Part shown: positions 1-10,400 of the stretch, piece by piece
How positions within the stretch are numbered: position 1 is the stretch's first letter
Layout of the letters: each line of letters starts with the position of its first letter
Assembly: GCF_030052815.1 (NCBI RefSeq)
Contig: NC_079496.1
Coordinates: 66,019,652-66,083,651 of the forward strand
Source: Hevea brasiliensis
Taxonomy: Eukaryota > Streptophyta > Magnoliopsida > Malpighiales > Euphorbiaceae
Length of the DNA: 64,000 nucleotides
Direction: 5' to 3'
Translations under genes and position numbers: made by a program
Notes under the pieces: generated by a model
Seen by the model: only the letters and a program-made list of their open reading frames with translations
Databases searched by the model: none
Told to the model about the DNA's origin: nothing

Positions 1-542
1 AAGGAAACTTTTGTTGAAGGGAATTATAGGTTTTAATGCTTAATTGGAAGGGTGATCAAGGTTTACGACTTGAAAATGGTCGAAGGTTTGCCAAAGAGTG
101 GTTCCGCTAACTTGAATGGAGAGAAGAAAATGAACAAAATTTATTTTATTTGTTTTCTTTTTATTTCTTTATAAGTGGTTGTCTCATTTTATTTGGGTGG
201 AGACTTTTAATTACATCATCCTTACATATTGCTTGTGTCATAACTAGCTTTTTAATTTCATTTTATTTTTTTTTCTTTCTTCTCTCTCTTACTCATTTTT
301 AAAAAAACTTTCATTAATATTTGTTCATATTTTATGTCATAAACCTCACTTACTTAAATGGACAACTTGGTCAAAAATCATCTCTCAAGGTGAAATGGGC
401 AAAATACCCTTCGTTTTATTTTATGAGCTAAAATTGTTTGTATCGATTTACATAATTTTTCTTGTATTTTCTTGGCATTCTATTATCATCTAAACCTCAA
501 TAATCCTTCACTTGAGTCCCAGTAATTATCTAACAGGGTTTC
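1..542 (+). repeat. Satellite monomer, left flank of the retrotransposon
   Basis: This stretch is a single, nearly complete copy of the same ~589-bp satellite monomer that fills the window after 7443. Its conserved GAATTAT start is at 21. The copy is of the A type, with GACTTG and TTTATTTGGGTGGAGAC. It runs in register to about monomer phase 522 (the CAGGGTTTC motif) and then stops abruptly at 542/543, where unrelated sequence begins. The satellite therefore extends leftwards beyond the window. Confidence 0.95.
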
Positions 543-2940
543 ACTTCCAAAGCTTAATTTCTCCCTTGTTACACCACTAAACCCTAACTTCTTTCATTAA
601 AACTTGACCATATCTCTTGGGGAAGCTTTTGGCAGCCAAGAAGAGGAAAGAAAGTGAAGTTTTGAGTTGGGAAAATTCTGCCCCATTCAAGGTTAGTGCA
701 TATTTGTATATAAACCTCTTTTAATCCATGAAGGTGACTTGAAATAAGTGAGATTTTGTAACTTAAATGAATAGAATTTGAGTATATGCACCCCATGGAT
801 TTTGGCTGCCCTAGGGAAGGAATAGAAATGGGTGTTTTTTATTGACTTGGAATGAACTACAAATCAAGTTTAAAGTATATAAACATAAGGATATTAATTT
901 AGTTAGTTAACTAGGGTAGTTTGTACAAAACTATGAATTTGAGCTAGCGTTTAGGAGAGAAAACTTGACTTGGCTTATGTAATCATTAAAGAACACTCTA
1001 ATGGTCAATTAGTGACCATTTTAGGTAAGTTGACCATAATTTGGACTGAAATAATGCATGGCAAAGTGAATGTGTAGGCTGCCTAAAGACAGCAGCAAGG
1101 TGACTGAAATTTCAGTCCACTTGCACAGCCATATCTTTGGCTGTGTTGGTCCAATTGGTGTTTGGCCAATTGGACATGAAACTAGGCTTATAATGGCACA
1201 TTTTTGCTGAAGAAACCATGCCCAAAAGACCAAAGCAAGAGGACCAAAACTTGGCCCCAATCCGGATACCCTGCAACAGCACCTGTAGAAATGACCAAAT
1301 GAACAGTAACTGTTCATTTGGCCATAACTCACTGTAGATATGGTCAATTGACCTGAAATTTTTACAGCAACAAGCTAAGACATCGACAAACAACTTTCAT
1401 GAAGGAATCTACCTCAAATTATGGCCAGAACCCATCCAACGAAGTGATTCAAGTTACTGTTCATGTTACTATAGATATGGTCAATTCTGCAGATTGACAA
1501 TCCGGCCAGCTGTGGTTTTTGGACCATATCTAGAGCTACAAAACTCCAAATGGAGTGATTCAAAAAAGGAAATTCAACTAGACAAAATAAGGAACAACTT
1601 TCATGTTTTCCATTTCTTCAAATTCCCATTGTAACAGTGTCTAATGGAACAGTAAAGTTGAGCTACAAAAATTGAAAATTCTGCTTCCCTTGGTTTAAAC
1701 TTTGAAATGGTATAAATGCTTAATGCCAACAAGTTTTGAATGCCAAATGTGGTATATTGGGAGTGCCAAAGTCAATGTACATATTTTCTATCCAAAAGTC
1801 AACATTTTTGTTGACCAATGAGGTGAATAGTGACACCAAAAACTTGAAATTCACAAATTGAAGAATTTAAAGGTTTCAAATGCCCTAGTATACCTAACAA
1901 GATTGGTTTGGATAGTTTGGCATGCCAATAGGGTTCAGTTAGCAGTACTGCACATGGCAATATGCCATTCTGTGATTTCATGGCTATTAGCCATTCTGAC
2001 CTTGTATTGAGATTTAGCCTTGTGCCTGATGTATTTACAGCTTGTTAGCCGCTCAAGGTACACATCGAGATGCATATGTGACCGATGGTGTGACGGCCCG
2101 AGGTACTTGATACCCAGTGCCAGTTTACCCGTTTATCCAGTCCAGTCGTCTAGTGTAGGTTACTTGGGCAACCAAATGAATAAAAGTGGACAAAGTAAAT
2201 GATATACAAATACCAAACAAATAAAACATATACATTCGTTACATATTTATTTCCTGCTATTTCTTTTTATTTTATTATTGCACCACTAAGCATTATTGCT
2301 TAGCGCGTTGCTTTTACCACGCGTAGGTACTGGAGATACAGATCGTGAGCCCAGTAGACCGCAGACTGGGTGAGTCCATCCTGCAGTTCTGCACAGTGTC
2401 CGTGTCACCTCAACTTCTGCAGTGCATTGGTAGGACACTAGGTGTCATTTTGGCATTCTATAATAAATTTTGATTTTCTCATATGTAATTAAACTTGTGT
2501 AATGTATTTTGAGGTTCATGTAAATAATGAAGATTTATGGTTATGTATGGAAGTAATTTGAGTATTTATTTGTTGTTTATACATATGAGTACCCTGAGAA
2601 ATGACGATTGAGAACTGAAATTGAAATGTTGTTGAGATCTTGATATTGAGATTTTGTTAATGAATTGAAGTTGGGATTGTTTGGAAAATTATTTGGAAGT
2701 GTTTTTAACAGGTTCCGAAGAACTGTTTTCTCCATTTTTAGCCGGTACTCCGCCGGATTTTCTTTAAAATTTTCGGAACCTCAAATAAATAATATTTTTC
2801 ATAAATGGCTTAAATAAAGTATGTTTCATAAATTATATTCAAAAGCATGATATAAATTAATTAAGGTATATTAGAGTGTGCCGGTACACCGTGTGGCATT
2901 ACTTACTCGGGTATACTGTACACGGGTAAGGGGTGTCACA
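543..2940 (+). repeat. 5' LTR, left-truncated (3' part certain from about 2041)
   Basis: The end is well placed. TGTCACA stops at 2940, four bases before the primer-binding site, and the last ~870 bp (2067-2940) are repeated at 6569-7442 with about 14 differences counted by eye. Homology with the 3' copy begins near CTTGTTAGC (2041 and 6542), exactly where integrase stops in the 3' copy. So the true LTR probably extends left through 543-2040, making it over 2.4 kb. A narrower reading starts the LTR at TGTGACGGCC (2089 and 6591). This would give 852 bp in both copies with matching inverted ends, but it leaves 22 bp of identical sequence upstream and no polypurine tract before 6591. I therefore prefer the long LTR. 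No coding sequence was seen in 543-2940; short ORFs there are chance frames. Confidence 0.75.
1295..1321. repeat. 27-bp palindrome in the LTR
   Basis: Two perfect 13-bp arms (CCAAATGAACAGT and its reverse complement) flank a single A at 1308. It lies in the U3-like part of the long LTR, about 40 bp upstream of a repeated TAGATATGGTCAATT motif (near 1334, and again near 1470). It could form a hairpin or bind a dimeric factor, but no function can be assigned from the sequence. Confidence 0.7.
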
Positions 2941-2944
2941 TTAG

Positions 2945-2956
2945 TGGTATCAGAGC
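2945..2956 (+). other. Primer-binding site, tRNA-iMet
   Basis: TGGTATCAGAGC matches the complement of the 3' end of plant initiator methionine tRNA. It starts four bases after the LTR end at 2940. It marks where minus-strand DNA synthesis would have begun and fixes the 5' LTR/internal boundary. A short untranslated leader (2957-3071) follows before gag and contains a T-rich run near 3045-3060. Confidence 0.93.
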
Positions 2957-3071
2957 CTGGTTTAGGCGTTTCTGGGCCTAGATTGAGTCCATACCATGCA
3001 TTGCATTTGTAAGAGTCGAGGTGACACTAATGCAGATCTGTTTGTTTTTTTTTTCTTATTTTGAATAGGAT

Positions 3072-4243
3072 ATGGACCCTTCATCACAGAGAGCAGTCGA
3101 GGAGGAAGTGGAGAGTCATGCTCCACCTGCAGCAGCTGAGACTGGGGGTAGGGGAGAACCTACTCCACCAGCTTAAGCAGAGCCTGCTCAGCCTCCACAG
3201 GCCATGTTCCAGCAAATGGCCGATTTCTTTAGACAAATGGCCGGAGTAATGCCAGCACCACCACCACCACCACCAGCTCCACAGCAAAAATCACACCTGG
3301 AAAGGCTAAGAAAGTTTAGAGCAGTGGACTTCTATGGTAAGAGAGAAGATGATTCTGTTGCAGCCGAAAATTGATTGAACAGAACAGGCAAAATTCTAAA
3401 ACAACTCCATTGCACTCCAGAGCAAAACTTGGAATCTGCTGTATCTCTGCTGCAATACGATGCATATGAATGGTGGGACACTGTGTCCAGTGAAGTGCAG
3501 CCAGAAATAGTGACATGGGACTTCTTTCTCTCCGAATTTAAGAAGAAATATGTGGGTACTGTATACCTGGAAGAGAGAAGAAGAGAGTTTATTAACCTGA
3601 GGCAGAGACAGCTATCAGTGGCAATATGAGAAAGAATTTGTTCGATTGAGCCGCTATGGAAGGGAGATAGTCCCTAATGAAGCTGAAAGATGTAAGAGAT
3701 TTGAAGAGGGACTAAATGACAACATCAAGATCCAGCTCACTGCCCTGGGAATCACAGAATTTACCAAGTTAGTGGAAGCTGCAATAAAGGTTGAAAAAGT
3801 AAGAATAAGTGAGCAGACCAGAAGGGAGAGACAGCAGAAGAGGGGACCGGGTCAGTCTAGCTCATCTCCTGCACCTGGGAAGAAGTTCAAGGGTCCTCCT
3901 GCACAGAGTTCAGGGCAACCACAAGGTCAGGGTCACCTCGGGGCCTGTGCCACGCTTTACCCCTAGGAGAGGTCAGTCCACACCATCAGTGGGCAGCTCT
4001 CCAGGGATGGGGTTCAGGGGACCAGCCCCAGCATCTTCTGCATGTCCACACTGCCTGAAGTGGCACAAGGGGGAGTGTTGGAGAGTGACTGGTGCCTACT
4101 TAAGGTGTGGGTCAACAGAGCATCAATTGAAGAACTGTCCACGCAGAACTAATACAGCTGCTCCAACACAAGCAGACAGACATAGTCCTACACCACAAAG
4201 GGGTAGAAAATCTGGTAAATCTGAAGGTGTGGGACCATCATAG
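3072..4243 (+). pseudogene. gag: gag pseudogene (capsid plus CCHC zinc knuckles)
   Basis: Gag would have formed the cytoplasmic virus-like particle. The likely start is the ATG at 3072. The N-terminal part is proline/glutamine-rich and low-complexity (polyproline around 3250-3280), followed by a retrotransposon gag domain (about 3300-3800) with WWDTV and RLSRYGREIVPNEAERCKRF. Two zinc knuckles lie at about 4030-4140. The first reads CPHC...H...C. The second has lost its first cysteine (Tyr-Leu-Arg-Cys-Gly, then H and C). Lesions: TAA at 3174, TGA at 3372 (where tryptophan is expected), an apparent 2-bp loss near 3622-3627, a +1 shift around 3931-3943, and TAG at 4241. The reading frame can be followed across all of them by family resemblance, so the gene was intact once. 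In this clade gag and pol form one long reading frame. Confidence 0.9.
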
Positions 4244-4850
4244 AGGCCTGCATCTGAGCCAGCGGAGAGGCCAGATAACAGACCACCTGCCAGAGCTTAT
4301 GCCTTGAGAGCTCAGGAGGAGCAAGATGCCCTGGATGTCATCAGGGGTACGTTCTCCCTCTACAATACTCCTGTGCATGCATTGGTGGATCCAGGATCCA
4401 CTCATTCATACATCTGCATCAACCTACCCGTAGAAAGGGGGATACTAGTAGGGGAGAGTGACCAAGACATTCTGGTCACTAATCCGTTGGGCCACAGTGT
4501 GGTAGTGAACAAAGTGTACAAGGGTTGCCCGTTAAGGATTCAGGGGTATGAATTCTTGGCAGACCTGATTGAGTTGCCCTTCCATGAGTTTGACGTGATA
4601 TTAGGAATGGACTGGTTATCACGTCATCAGGCAATAGTTGATTGCAAATTGAAGAGAATTTCTTTGAAAACTCCTGAGGGTAATGAGATCACAGTTGTGG
4701 GGGAAAGGACAGATTTCTTGTCCAATGTCATCTCAGCCACAGTTGCAAGAAGAATGATGAGAAAAGGCTGTGAAGCCTACCTAGCACATGTGGTGGATAC
4801 TAGGCAGGCTAAGCCAAACCTGAGTGATATACCCACAGTAAGAGACTTCC
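4244..4850 (+). pseudogene. pol: pol: aspartic protease domain
   Basis: The aspartic protease would cleave the Gag-Pol polyprotein. The frame continues directly from gag after the TAG at 4241. The active-site motif Asp-Pro-Gly-Ser-Thr-His starts at 4388, and the downstream flap-region motif [10 protein letters not shown] lies near 4600. Both are typical of Ty3/gypsy proteases in plants, where proline commonly replaces Ser/Thr of the DTG/DSG triad in the Tekay group. The frame is open through this domain with no stop. The apparent start at 4304 is a TTG codon and should not be read as a real initiator, because protease is made as part of Gag-Pol. Confidence 0.88.
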
Positions 4851-5571
4851 CAGAAGTATTTCCTGAAGAGTTGCCTGGTTTGCCACCAGAAAGGGAGGTT
4901 GAATTTGCTATTGAGACACTGCCGGGTACAGCACCCATTTCCATTGCTCCTTATAGGATGGCACCCACTGAATTGAGGGAGTTGAAAACTCAGTTGCAAG
5001 AGTTGCTTGATAAGGGGTTCATACGCCCCAGTGTGTCACCATGGGGAGCTCCAGTGCTGTTTGTGAAAAAGAAGGATGGGACTTTGAGGCTATGCATTGA
5101 TTACCGGCAGTTGAATAAAGTGACAGTGAAGAACAAATATCCGTTGCCTAGAATCGATGATCTGTTTGATCAGTTGAAGGGAGCAGGAGTATTTTCTAAG
5201 ATTGATCTCAGATCAGGGTATCATCAGTTGAGGGTGAAGGATGCAGATGTGCCAAAGACTGCATTCAGGACCCGATATGGGCATTATGAGTTTCTAGTGA
5301 TGCCCTTTGGCCTAACAAATGCACCAGCGGCATTCATGGACCTTATGAACCGTATCTTCCATCCACACTTAGATCGGTTCGTAGTGGTCTTTATTGATGA
5401 TATTTTGGTGTATTCCAAGACCAGGGAAGAACATGATGAGCATTTGAGGATTGTTCTACAAACCCTGAGAGAAAAGAAGCTGTATGCTAAGTTGTCCAAG
5501 TGTGACTTTTGGCTGAATGAAATTGCATTCCTTGGACACATAGTGTCAGTTGATGGGATTAGGGTGGATCC
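4851..5571 (+). pseudogene. pol: pol: reverse transcriptase domain
   Basis: RNA-dependent DNA polymerase of the element. It is in frame with the protease and uninterrupted until the A run at 5572. Motifs seen: the entry region [14 protein letters not shown] (near 4845), [15 protein letters not shown] (about 5010), [11 protein letters not shown] (about 5090), [10 protein letters not shown] (about 5200), [19 protein letters not shown] (about 5260) and the catalytic FIDD at 5390-5401, followed by LVYS. The second and third catalytic aspartates (the DD of FIDD) and the first (KIDL) are present, so this block looks capable in itself. It is disabled by the frameshift just after FLGHIVS. Confidence 0.95.
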
Positions 5572-5580
5572 AAAAAAAAA
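5572..5580 (+). other. A9 homopolymer with a +1 frameshift in pol
   Basis: A run of nine adenines sits where the family frame Asp-Pro-Lys-Lys-Ile-Glu needs eight. The upstream frame dies at 5621-5623, and the RNase H frame resumes immediately downstream. This could be a genuine polymerase-slippage mutation or a sequencing error in a homopolymer; the sequence alone cannot decide. Confidence 0.85.
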
Positions 5581-6170
5581 TAGAAGCAGTGATGGAATGG
5601 AAGCCTCCCAGGAATACAACTGAGGTCAGAAGCTTCTTGGGGCTAGCTGGGTATTACAGAAGATTTGTGAAGGGATTTTTCCTAATAGCTGCTCCAATGA
5701 CCAAGTTGTTACACAAGAATGTCAGATTTGACTGGAATGACAAGTGTCAGACCAGTTTTGAGAAGTTGAAGGCTATGTTGATAGAGGCACCAGTGTTAAC
5801 ACAGCCAGTGTCAGGAAAGGACTTTGTGGTCTACAGTGATGCCTCACATAATGGGTTAGGGTGTGTATTGATGCAAGAGGGGAAAGTGGTCGCTTATGCT
5901 TCTAGGCAGCTAAGGCCACATGAACAGAACTACCCTACCCATGATCTAGAACTTGCAGCAATTATCTTCGCACTGAAGATATGGAGGCATTACTTGTATG
6001 GGGAAAAGTGCTACATTTACACGGACCACAAAAGCCTGAAATACTTGCCAACCCAGAAGGAGCTCAACCTTAGACAGAGGCGATGGATTGAGTTCCTGAA
6101 GGATTATGACTGTGTAATTGACTACCATCCTAGGAAGGCAAATGTAGTTGCTGATGCTTTGAGCAGAAAA
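5581..6170 (+). pseudogene. pol: pol: RNase H domain
   Basis: It removes the RNA strand of the RNA-DNA hybrid during reverse transcription. It lies in the frame shifted +1 from RT. It starts with the RT connection motif [14 protein letters not shown] (about 5630), then RNase H proper: catalytic Asp of YSDAS (codon 5838), Glu of DLELAA (codon 5949), Asp of YTDHKSL (codon 6024), and the final aspartate in the NVVADALSR motif near 6140. All four acidic positions are present and no stop interrupts the block, so apart from the upstream frameshift the domain is well preserved. Confidence 0.93.
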
Positions 6171-6540
6171 TCCATGACAGCCTTGAGATCATTGAATGCC
6201 CGTCTATCTTTGATTCGAGATGGAGCTATTTTGGCTGAGTTGCAAGTGAGGCCAAACCTGCTACAGCAGATTTTAGATGGGCAAAAGGCAGATGAAAAGT
6301 TAATGGCTATTATGAGCAAAATCTCAGAGGGAAAAGCAACTGACTATGAAGTGAAAGCAGATGGGTGTCTGTACTACAAAGGAAGACTGTGTGTACCAGA
6401 TGATGGGGAATTGAAGACCAGTATTCTAAAAGAGGCACACACCAGTGTATATGCTATGCACCCAGGAAGTACAAAGATGTATCATGATCTGAAGCTTCAG
6501 TATTGGTGGCCTGGTATGAAGAGGGACATAGCTGACTATG
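6171..6540 (+). pseudogene. pol: pol: truncated integrase (N-terminal zinc finger half only)
   Basis: Integrase inserts the DNA copy into the genome. Only its N-terminal start remains. After a linker, the HHCC zinc-binding region begins: His codons at 6438 and 6459, then [13 protein letters not shown]. The next conserved part, with the two zinc-binding cysteines, and the whole DDE catalytic core and C-terminal domain are gone. From about 6541 the frame runs into LTR sequence (CTTGTTAGC) and reads meaningless residues to 6704. The deletion took the rest of integrase, any chromodomain, the polypurine tract and the left part of the 3' LTR. Confidence 0.92.
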
Positions 6541-6541
6541 G

Positions 6542-7442
6542 CTTGTTAGCTGTTCTGTTGCACACCGGGAGATGCATATGTGACCGATGGTGTGACGGCC
6601 CGAGGTACTTGATACCCAGTGCCAGTTTACCCGTTTATCCAGTCCAGTCGTCTAGTGTAGGTTACTTGGGCAACCAAATGAATAAATGTGGACAAAGTAA
6701 ATGATATACGAATACCAAACAAATAAAACATATACATTCGTTACATATTTATTTCCTGCTATTTCTTTTTATTTTATTATTGCACCATTAAGCATTATTG
6801 CTTAGCGCGTTGCTTTTGCCACGCGTAGGTACTGGAGATACAGATCGTGAGCCCAGTAGACCGCAGACTGGGTGAGTCCATCCTGCAGTTCTGCACAGTG
6901 TCCGTGTCACCTCAACTTCTGCAGTGCATTGGTAGGACACTAGGTGTCATTTTGGCATTCTGTAATAAATTTTGATTTTCTAATATGTAATTAAACTTGT
7001 GTAATGTATTTTGAGGTTCATGTAAATAATGAAGATTTATGGTTATGTATAGAAGTAATTTGAGTATTTATTTGTTGTTTATACATATGATTACCCTGAG
7101 AAATGACGATTGAGAACTGAAATTGAAATGTTGTTGAGATCTTGATATTGAGACTTTGTTAATGAATTGAAGTTGGGATTGTTTGGAAAATTATTTGGAA
7201 GTGTTTTTAACAGGTTCCGAAGAACTGTTTTCTCCATTTTTAGCCGGTACTCCACCAGATTTTCTTCAAAATTTTCGGAACCTCAAATAAATAATATTTT
7301 TGATAAATGGCTTAAATAAAGTATGTTTCATAAATTATATTCAAAAGCATGATATAAATTAATTAAGGTATATTAGAGTGTGCCGGTACACCGTGTGGCA
7401 TTACTTACTCGGGTATATTGTACACGGGTAAGGGGTGTCACA
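6542..7442 (+). repeat. 3' LTR, left-truncated by the internal deletion
   Basis: This is a copy of 2041-2940 of the 5' LTR. From 6569 on it is colinear without length change (6591-7442 and 2089-2940 are both 852 bp), with about 14 substitutions over ~874 bp, near 1.6 percent. Between 6551 and 6568 the match is poor. It ends GGTGTCACA at 7442 and is followed at once by satellite. No polypurine tract precedes it. The low divergence suggests a fairly recent insertion if these are the original LTR pair, but gene conversion could give the same result. Confidence 0.88.
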
Positions 7443-10400
7443 TACATAATTTTTCTTGTATTTTCTTAGGATTCTATTATCATCTAAACCTCAATAATAC
7501 TTCACTTGAGTCCCAGTAATTATTTCACCGGGTTTCCCACAGGTCTAGGATCGCTTGGCTGCTACTAGCTTCTTCATGGTGTAGGAGAAATTTTTGGAGA
7601 CAAGAATTATAGGTTTTAATGCTTAATTGGAAGGGTGATCAAGGTTTACAACTTGAAAATGGTGGACGGTTTGCCAAAGAGTGGTTCCGCTAACTTGAAT
7701 GGAGAGAAGAAGATGAACAAAATTTATTTTATTTGTTTTCTTTTTATTTCTTTATAAGTGGTTGTCTCATTTTAATTGGGTGGAGATTTTTAATTACATC
7801 ATCCTTACATATTGCTTGTATCATAATTAGCTTTTTAATTTCATTTTGTTTTTTTTTTTCTTTCTTCTCTCTTTTACTCATTTTTAAAAAAAATTTCATT
7901 ATTATTTATTCATATTTTATGTCATAAACCTCACTTACTTAAATGGACAAGTTGGTCAAAAATCATCTTTGAAGGTGAAATGGCCAAAATGCCCTTCGTT
8001 TTTTTTTTATGAGCTAAAATTGTTTGTATTGATTTACATAATTTTTCTTGTATTTTCTTGGGATTTTATTATCATCTAAACCTCAATAATACTTCACTTG
8101 AGTTCCAGTAATTATTTCACAGGGTTTCCCACATGTCTAGGATCGCTTGGCTGCTACTAGCTTCTTCAAGGTGTAGGAGAAATTTTCGGTGAAAAGAATT
8201 ATAGGTTTTAATGCTTAATTGGAAGGGTGATCAAGGTTTACAACTTGAAAATGGTGGAAGGTTTGCCAAAGAGTTGTTCCGCTAACTTGAATGGATAGAA
8301 GAAGATGAACAAAATTTATTTTATTTGTTTTCTTTTTATTTCTTTATAAGTGGTTGTCTCATTTTAATTGGGTGGAGATTTTTAATTACATCATCCTTAC
8401 ATATTGCTTGTGTCATAATTAGCTTTTTAATTTCATTTTGTTTTTTTTTTGTTTCTTCTCTCTTTTACTCATTTTTAAAAAAAATTTCATTAGTATTTAT
8501 TCATATTTTATGTCATAAACCTCACTTACTTAAATGGACAAGTTGGTCAAAAATTATCTCTGAAGGTGAAATGGCCAAAATGACCTTCGTTTTTTTTAAT
8601 GAGCTAAAATTGTTTGTATCGATTTACATAATTTTTCTTGTATTTTATTGGCATTCAATTATCATCTAAACCTCAATAATACTTCACTTGAGTCCCAGTA
8701 ATTATTTCACGAAGTTTCCCATAGGTCTAGGATCGCTTGGCTGCAACTAGCTTCTTCAAGGTGTAGAGGAAACTTTTGTTGAAGGGAATTATAGATTTTA
8801 ATGCTTAATTGGAAGGATGATCAAGGTTTACGACTTGAAAATGGTGGAAGGTTTGCCAAAGAGTGGTTCCGCTAACTTGAATGGAGAGAAGAAGATGAAC
8901 AAAATTTATTTTATTTGTTTTCTTTTTATTTCTTTATAAGTGGTTGTCTCATTTTATTTGGGTGGAGACTTTTAATTACATCATCCTTACATATTGCTTG
9001 TGTCATAACAAGCTTTTTAATTTCATTTTATTTTTTTTTCTTTCTTCTCTCTCTTACTCATTTTTAAAAAAACTTTCATTAATATTTGTTCATATTTTAT
9101 GTCATAAACCTCACTTACTTAAATGGACAAGTTGGTCAAAAATCATCTCTCAAGGTGAAATGGGCAAAATACCCTTCGTTTTATTTAACGAGCTAAAATT
9201 GTTTGTATCGATTTACATAATTTTTCTTGTATTTTATTGGCATTCAATTATCATCTAAACCTCAATAATCCTTCACTTGAGTCCCAGTAATTATTTCACA
9301 AAGTTTCCCATAGGTCTAGGATCGCTTGGCTGCAACTGGCTTCTTCAATGTGTAGAGGAAACTTTTGTTGAAGGGAATTGTAGGTTTTAATGCTTAATTG
9401 GAAGGGTGATCAAGGTTTACGACTTGAAAATGGTGGAAGGTTTGCCAAAGAGTGGTTCCGCTAACTTGAATGGAGAGAAGAAGATGAACAAAATTTATTT
9501 TATTTATTTTCTTTTTATTTCTTTATAAGCGGTTGTCTCATTTAATTTGGGTGGAGACTTTTAATTACATCATCCTTACATATTGCTTGTGTCATAACTA
9601 GCTTTTTAATTTCATTTTATTTCTTTTTCTTTCTTCTCTCTCTTACTCATTTTTAAAAAAACTTTCATTAATATTTGTTCATATTTTATGTCATAAACCT
9701 CACTTACTTAAATGGACAAGTTGGTCAAAAATCATCTCTCAAGGTGAAATGGGCAAAATACGCTTCGTTTTATTTAATGAGCTAAAATTGTTTGTATCGA
9801 TTTACATAATTTTTCTTGTATTTTCTTGGCATTCTATTATCATCTAAACCTCAATAATCCTTCACTTGAGTCCCAGTAATTATCTAACAGGGTTTCCCAT
9901 AGGTCTAGGATCGCTTGGCTGCTACTAGCTTCTTCAAGGTGTAGGGGAAATTTTTGGTGAAGGGAATTATAGGTTTTAACGCTTAATTGGAACGGTGATC
10001 AACGTTTACAACTTGAAAATGGTGGAAGGTTTGCCAAAGAAGGATTCCGCTAACTTGTATGGAGAGAAGAAGATGAACAAAAATTATTTTATTAGTTTTC
10101 CTTTTATTTCTTTATAAGTGCTTGTCTCATTTTAATTGGGTGGAGATTTTTAATTACATCATCCTTACATATTGCTTGTGTCATAATTAGCTTTTTAATT
10201 TCATTTTATTTTGTTTTTCTTTCTTCTCTCTTTTACTCATTTTTAAATAAATTTTCATTAATATTTATTCATATTTTATGTCATAAACCTCACTTACTTA
10301 AATGGACAAGTTGGTCAAAAATCATCTCTAAATGTGAAATGGCCAAATGCCCTTCGTTTTTTTTTTATGAGCTAAAATTGTTTGTATTGATTTACATAAT

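Larger units (their letters stand above)
543..7442 (+). mobile_element. Ty3/gypsy LTR retrotransposon, Tekay/Del-like, defective and internally deleted
   Basis: Parts seen in order: long LTR ending GGGGTGTCACA, tRNA-iMet primer site, gag, protease, reverse transcriptase, RNase H, start of integrase, partial LTR with the same end. The PR-RT-RH-IN order defines Ty3/gypsy. The protease DPGSTHSY motif, the RT style and the zinc-knuckle gag resemble the Tekay (Del) chromovirus clade, although the integrase core and any chromodomain are missing, so the clade is inferred. The element cannot encode functional proteins: gag carries three in-frame stops and two frameshifts, pol has a +1 frameshift, and integrase is fused to LTR at about 6540. 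No 5-bp target-site duplication is visible: GTTTC precedes the left edge and TACAT follows the right edge. The flanking satellite is out of phase by about 93 bp, so the left end was lost in a rearrangement. Confidence 0.93.

Noticed and set aside
580..600. Telomere-like AAACCCTAAC near the left end of the retrotransposon.
   Set aside because: Barely one repeat unit; not an interstitial telomeric tract.
584..1981. Several 60-108-residue minus-strand frames in the 5' LTR.
   Set aside because: No recognisable domains, two overlapping frames over the same bases, and their position inside LTR sequence. They are chance open frames.
2089..7442. An 852-bp LTR pair starting at TGTGACGGCC (2089 and 6591) with inverted ends to GTCACA.
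   Set aside because: The lengths match and the ends look right, but identity continues 22 bp further left in both copies, no polypurine tract precedes 6591, and no target duplication fits. A longer LTR truncated on both sides explains more. Kept as an alternative in the LTR entry.
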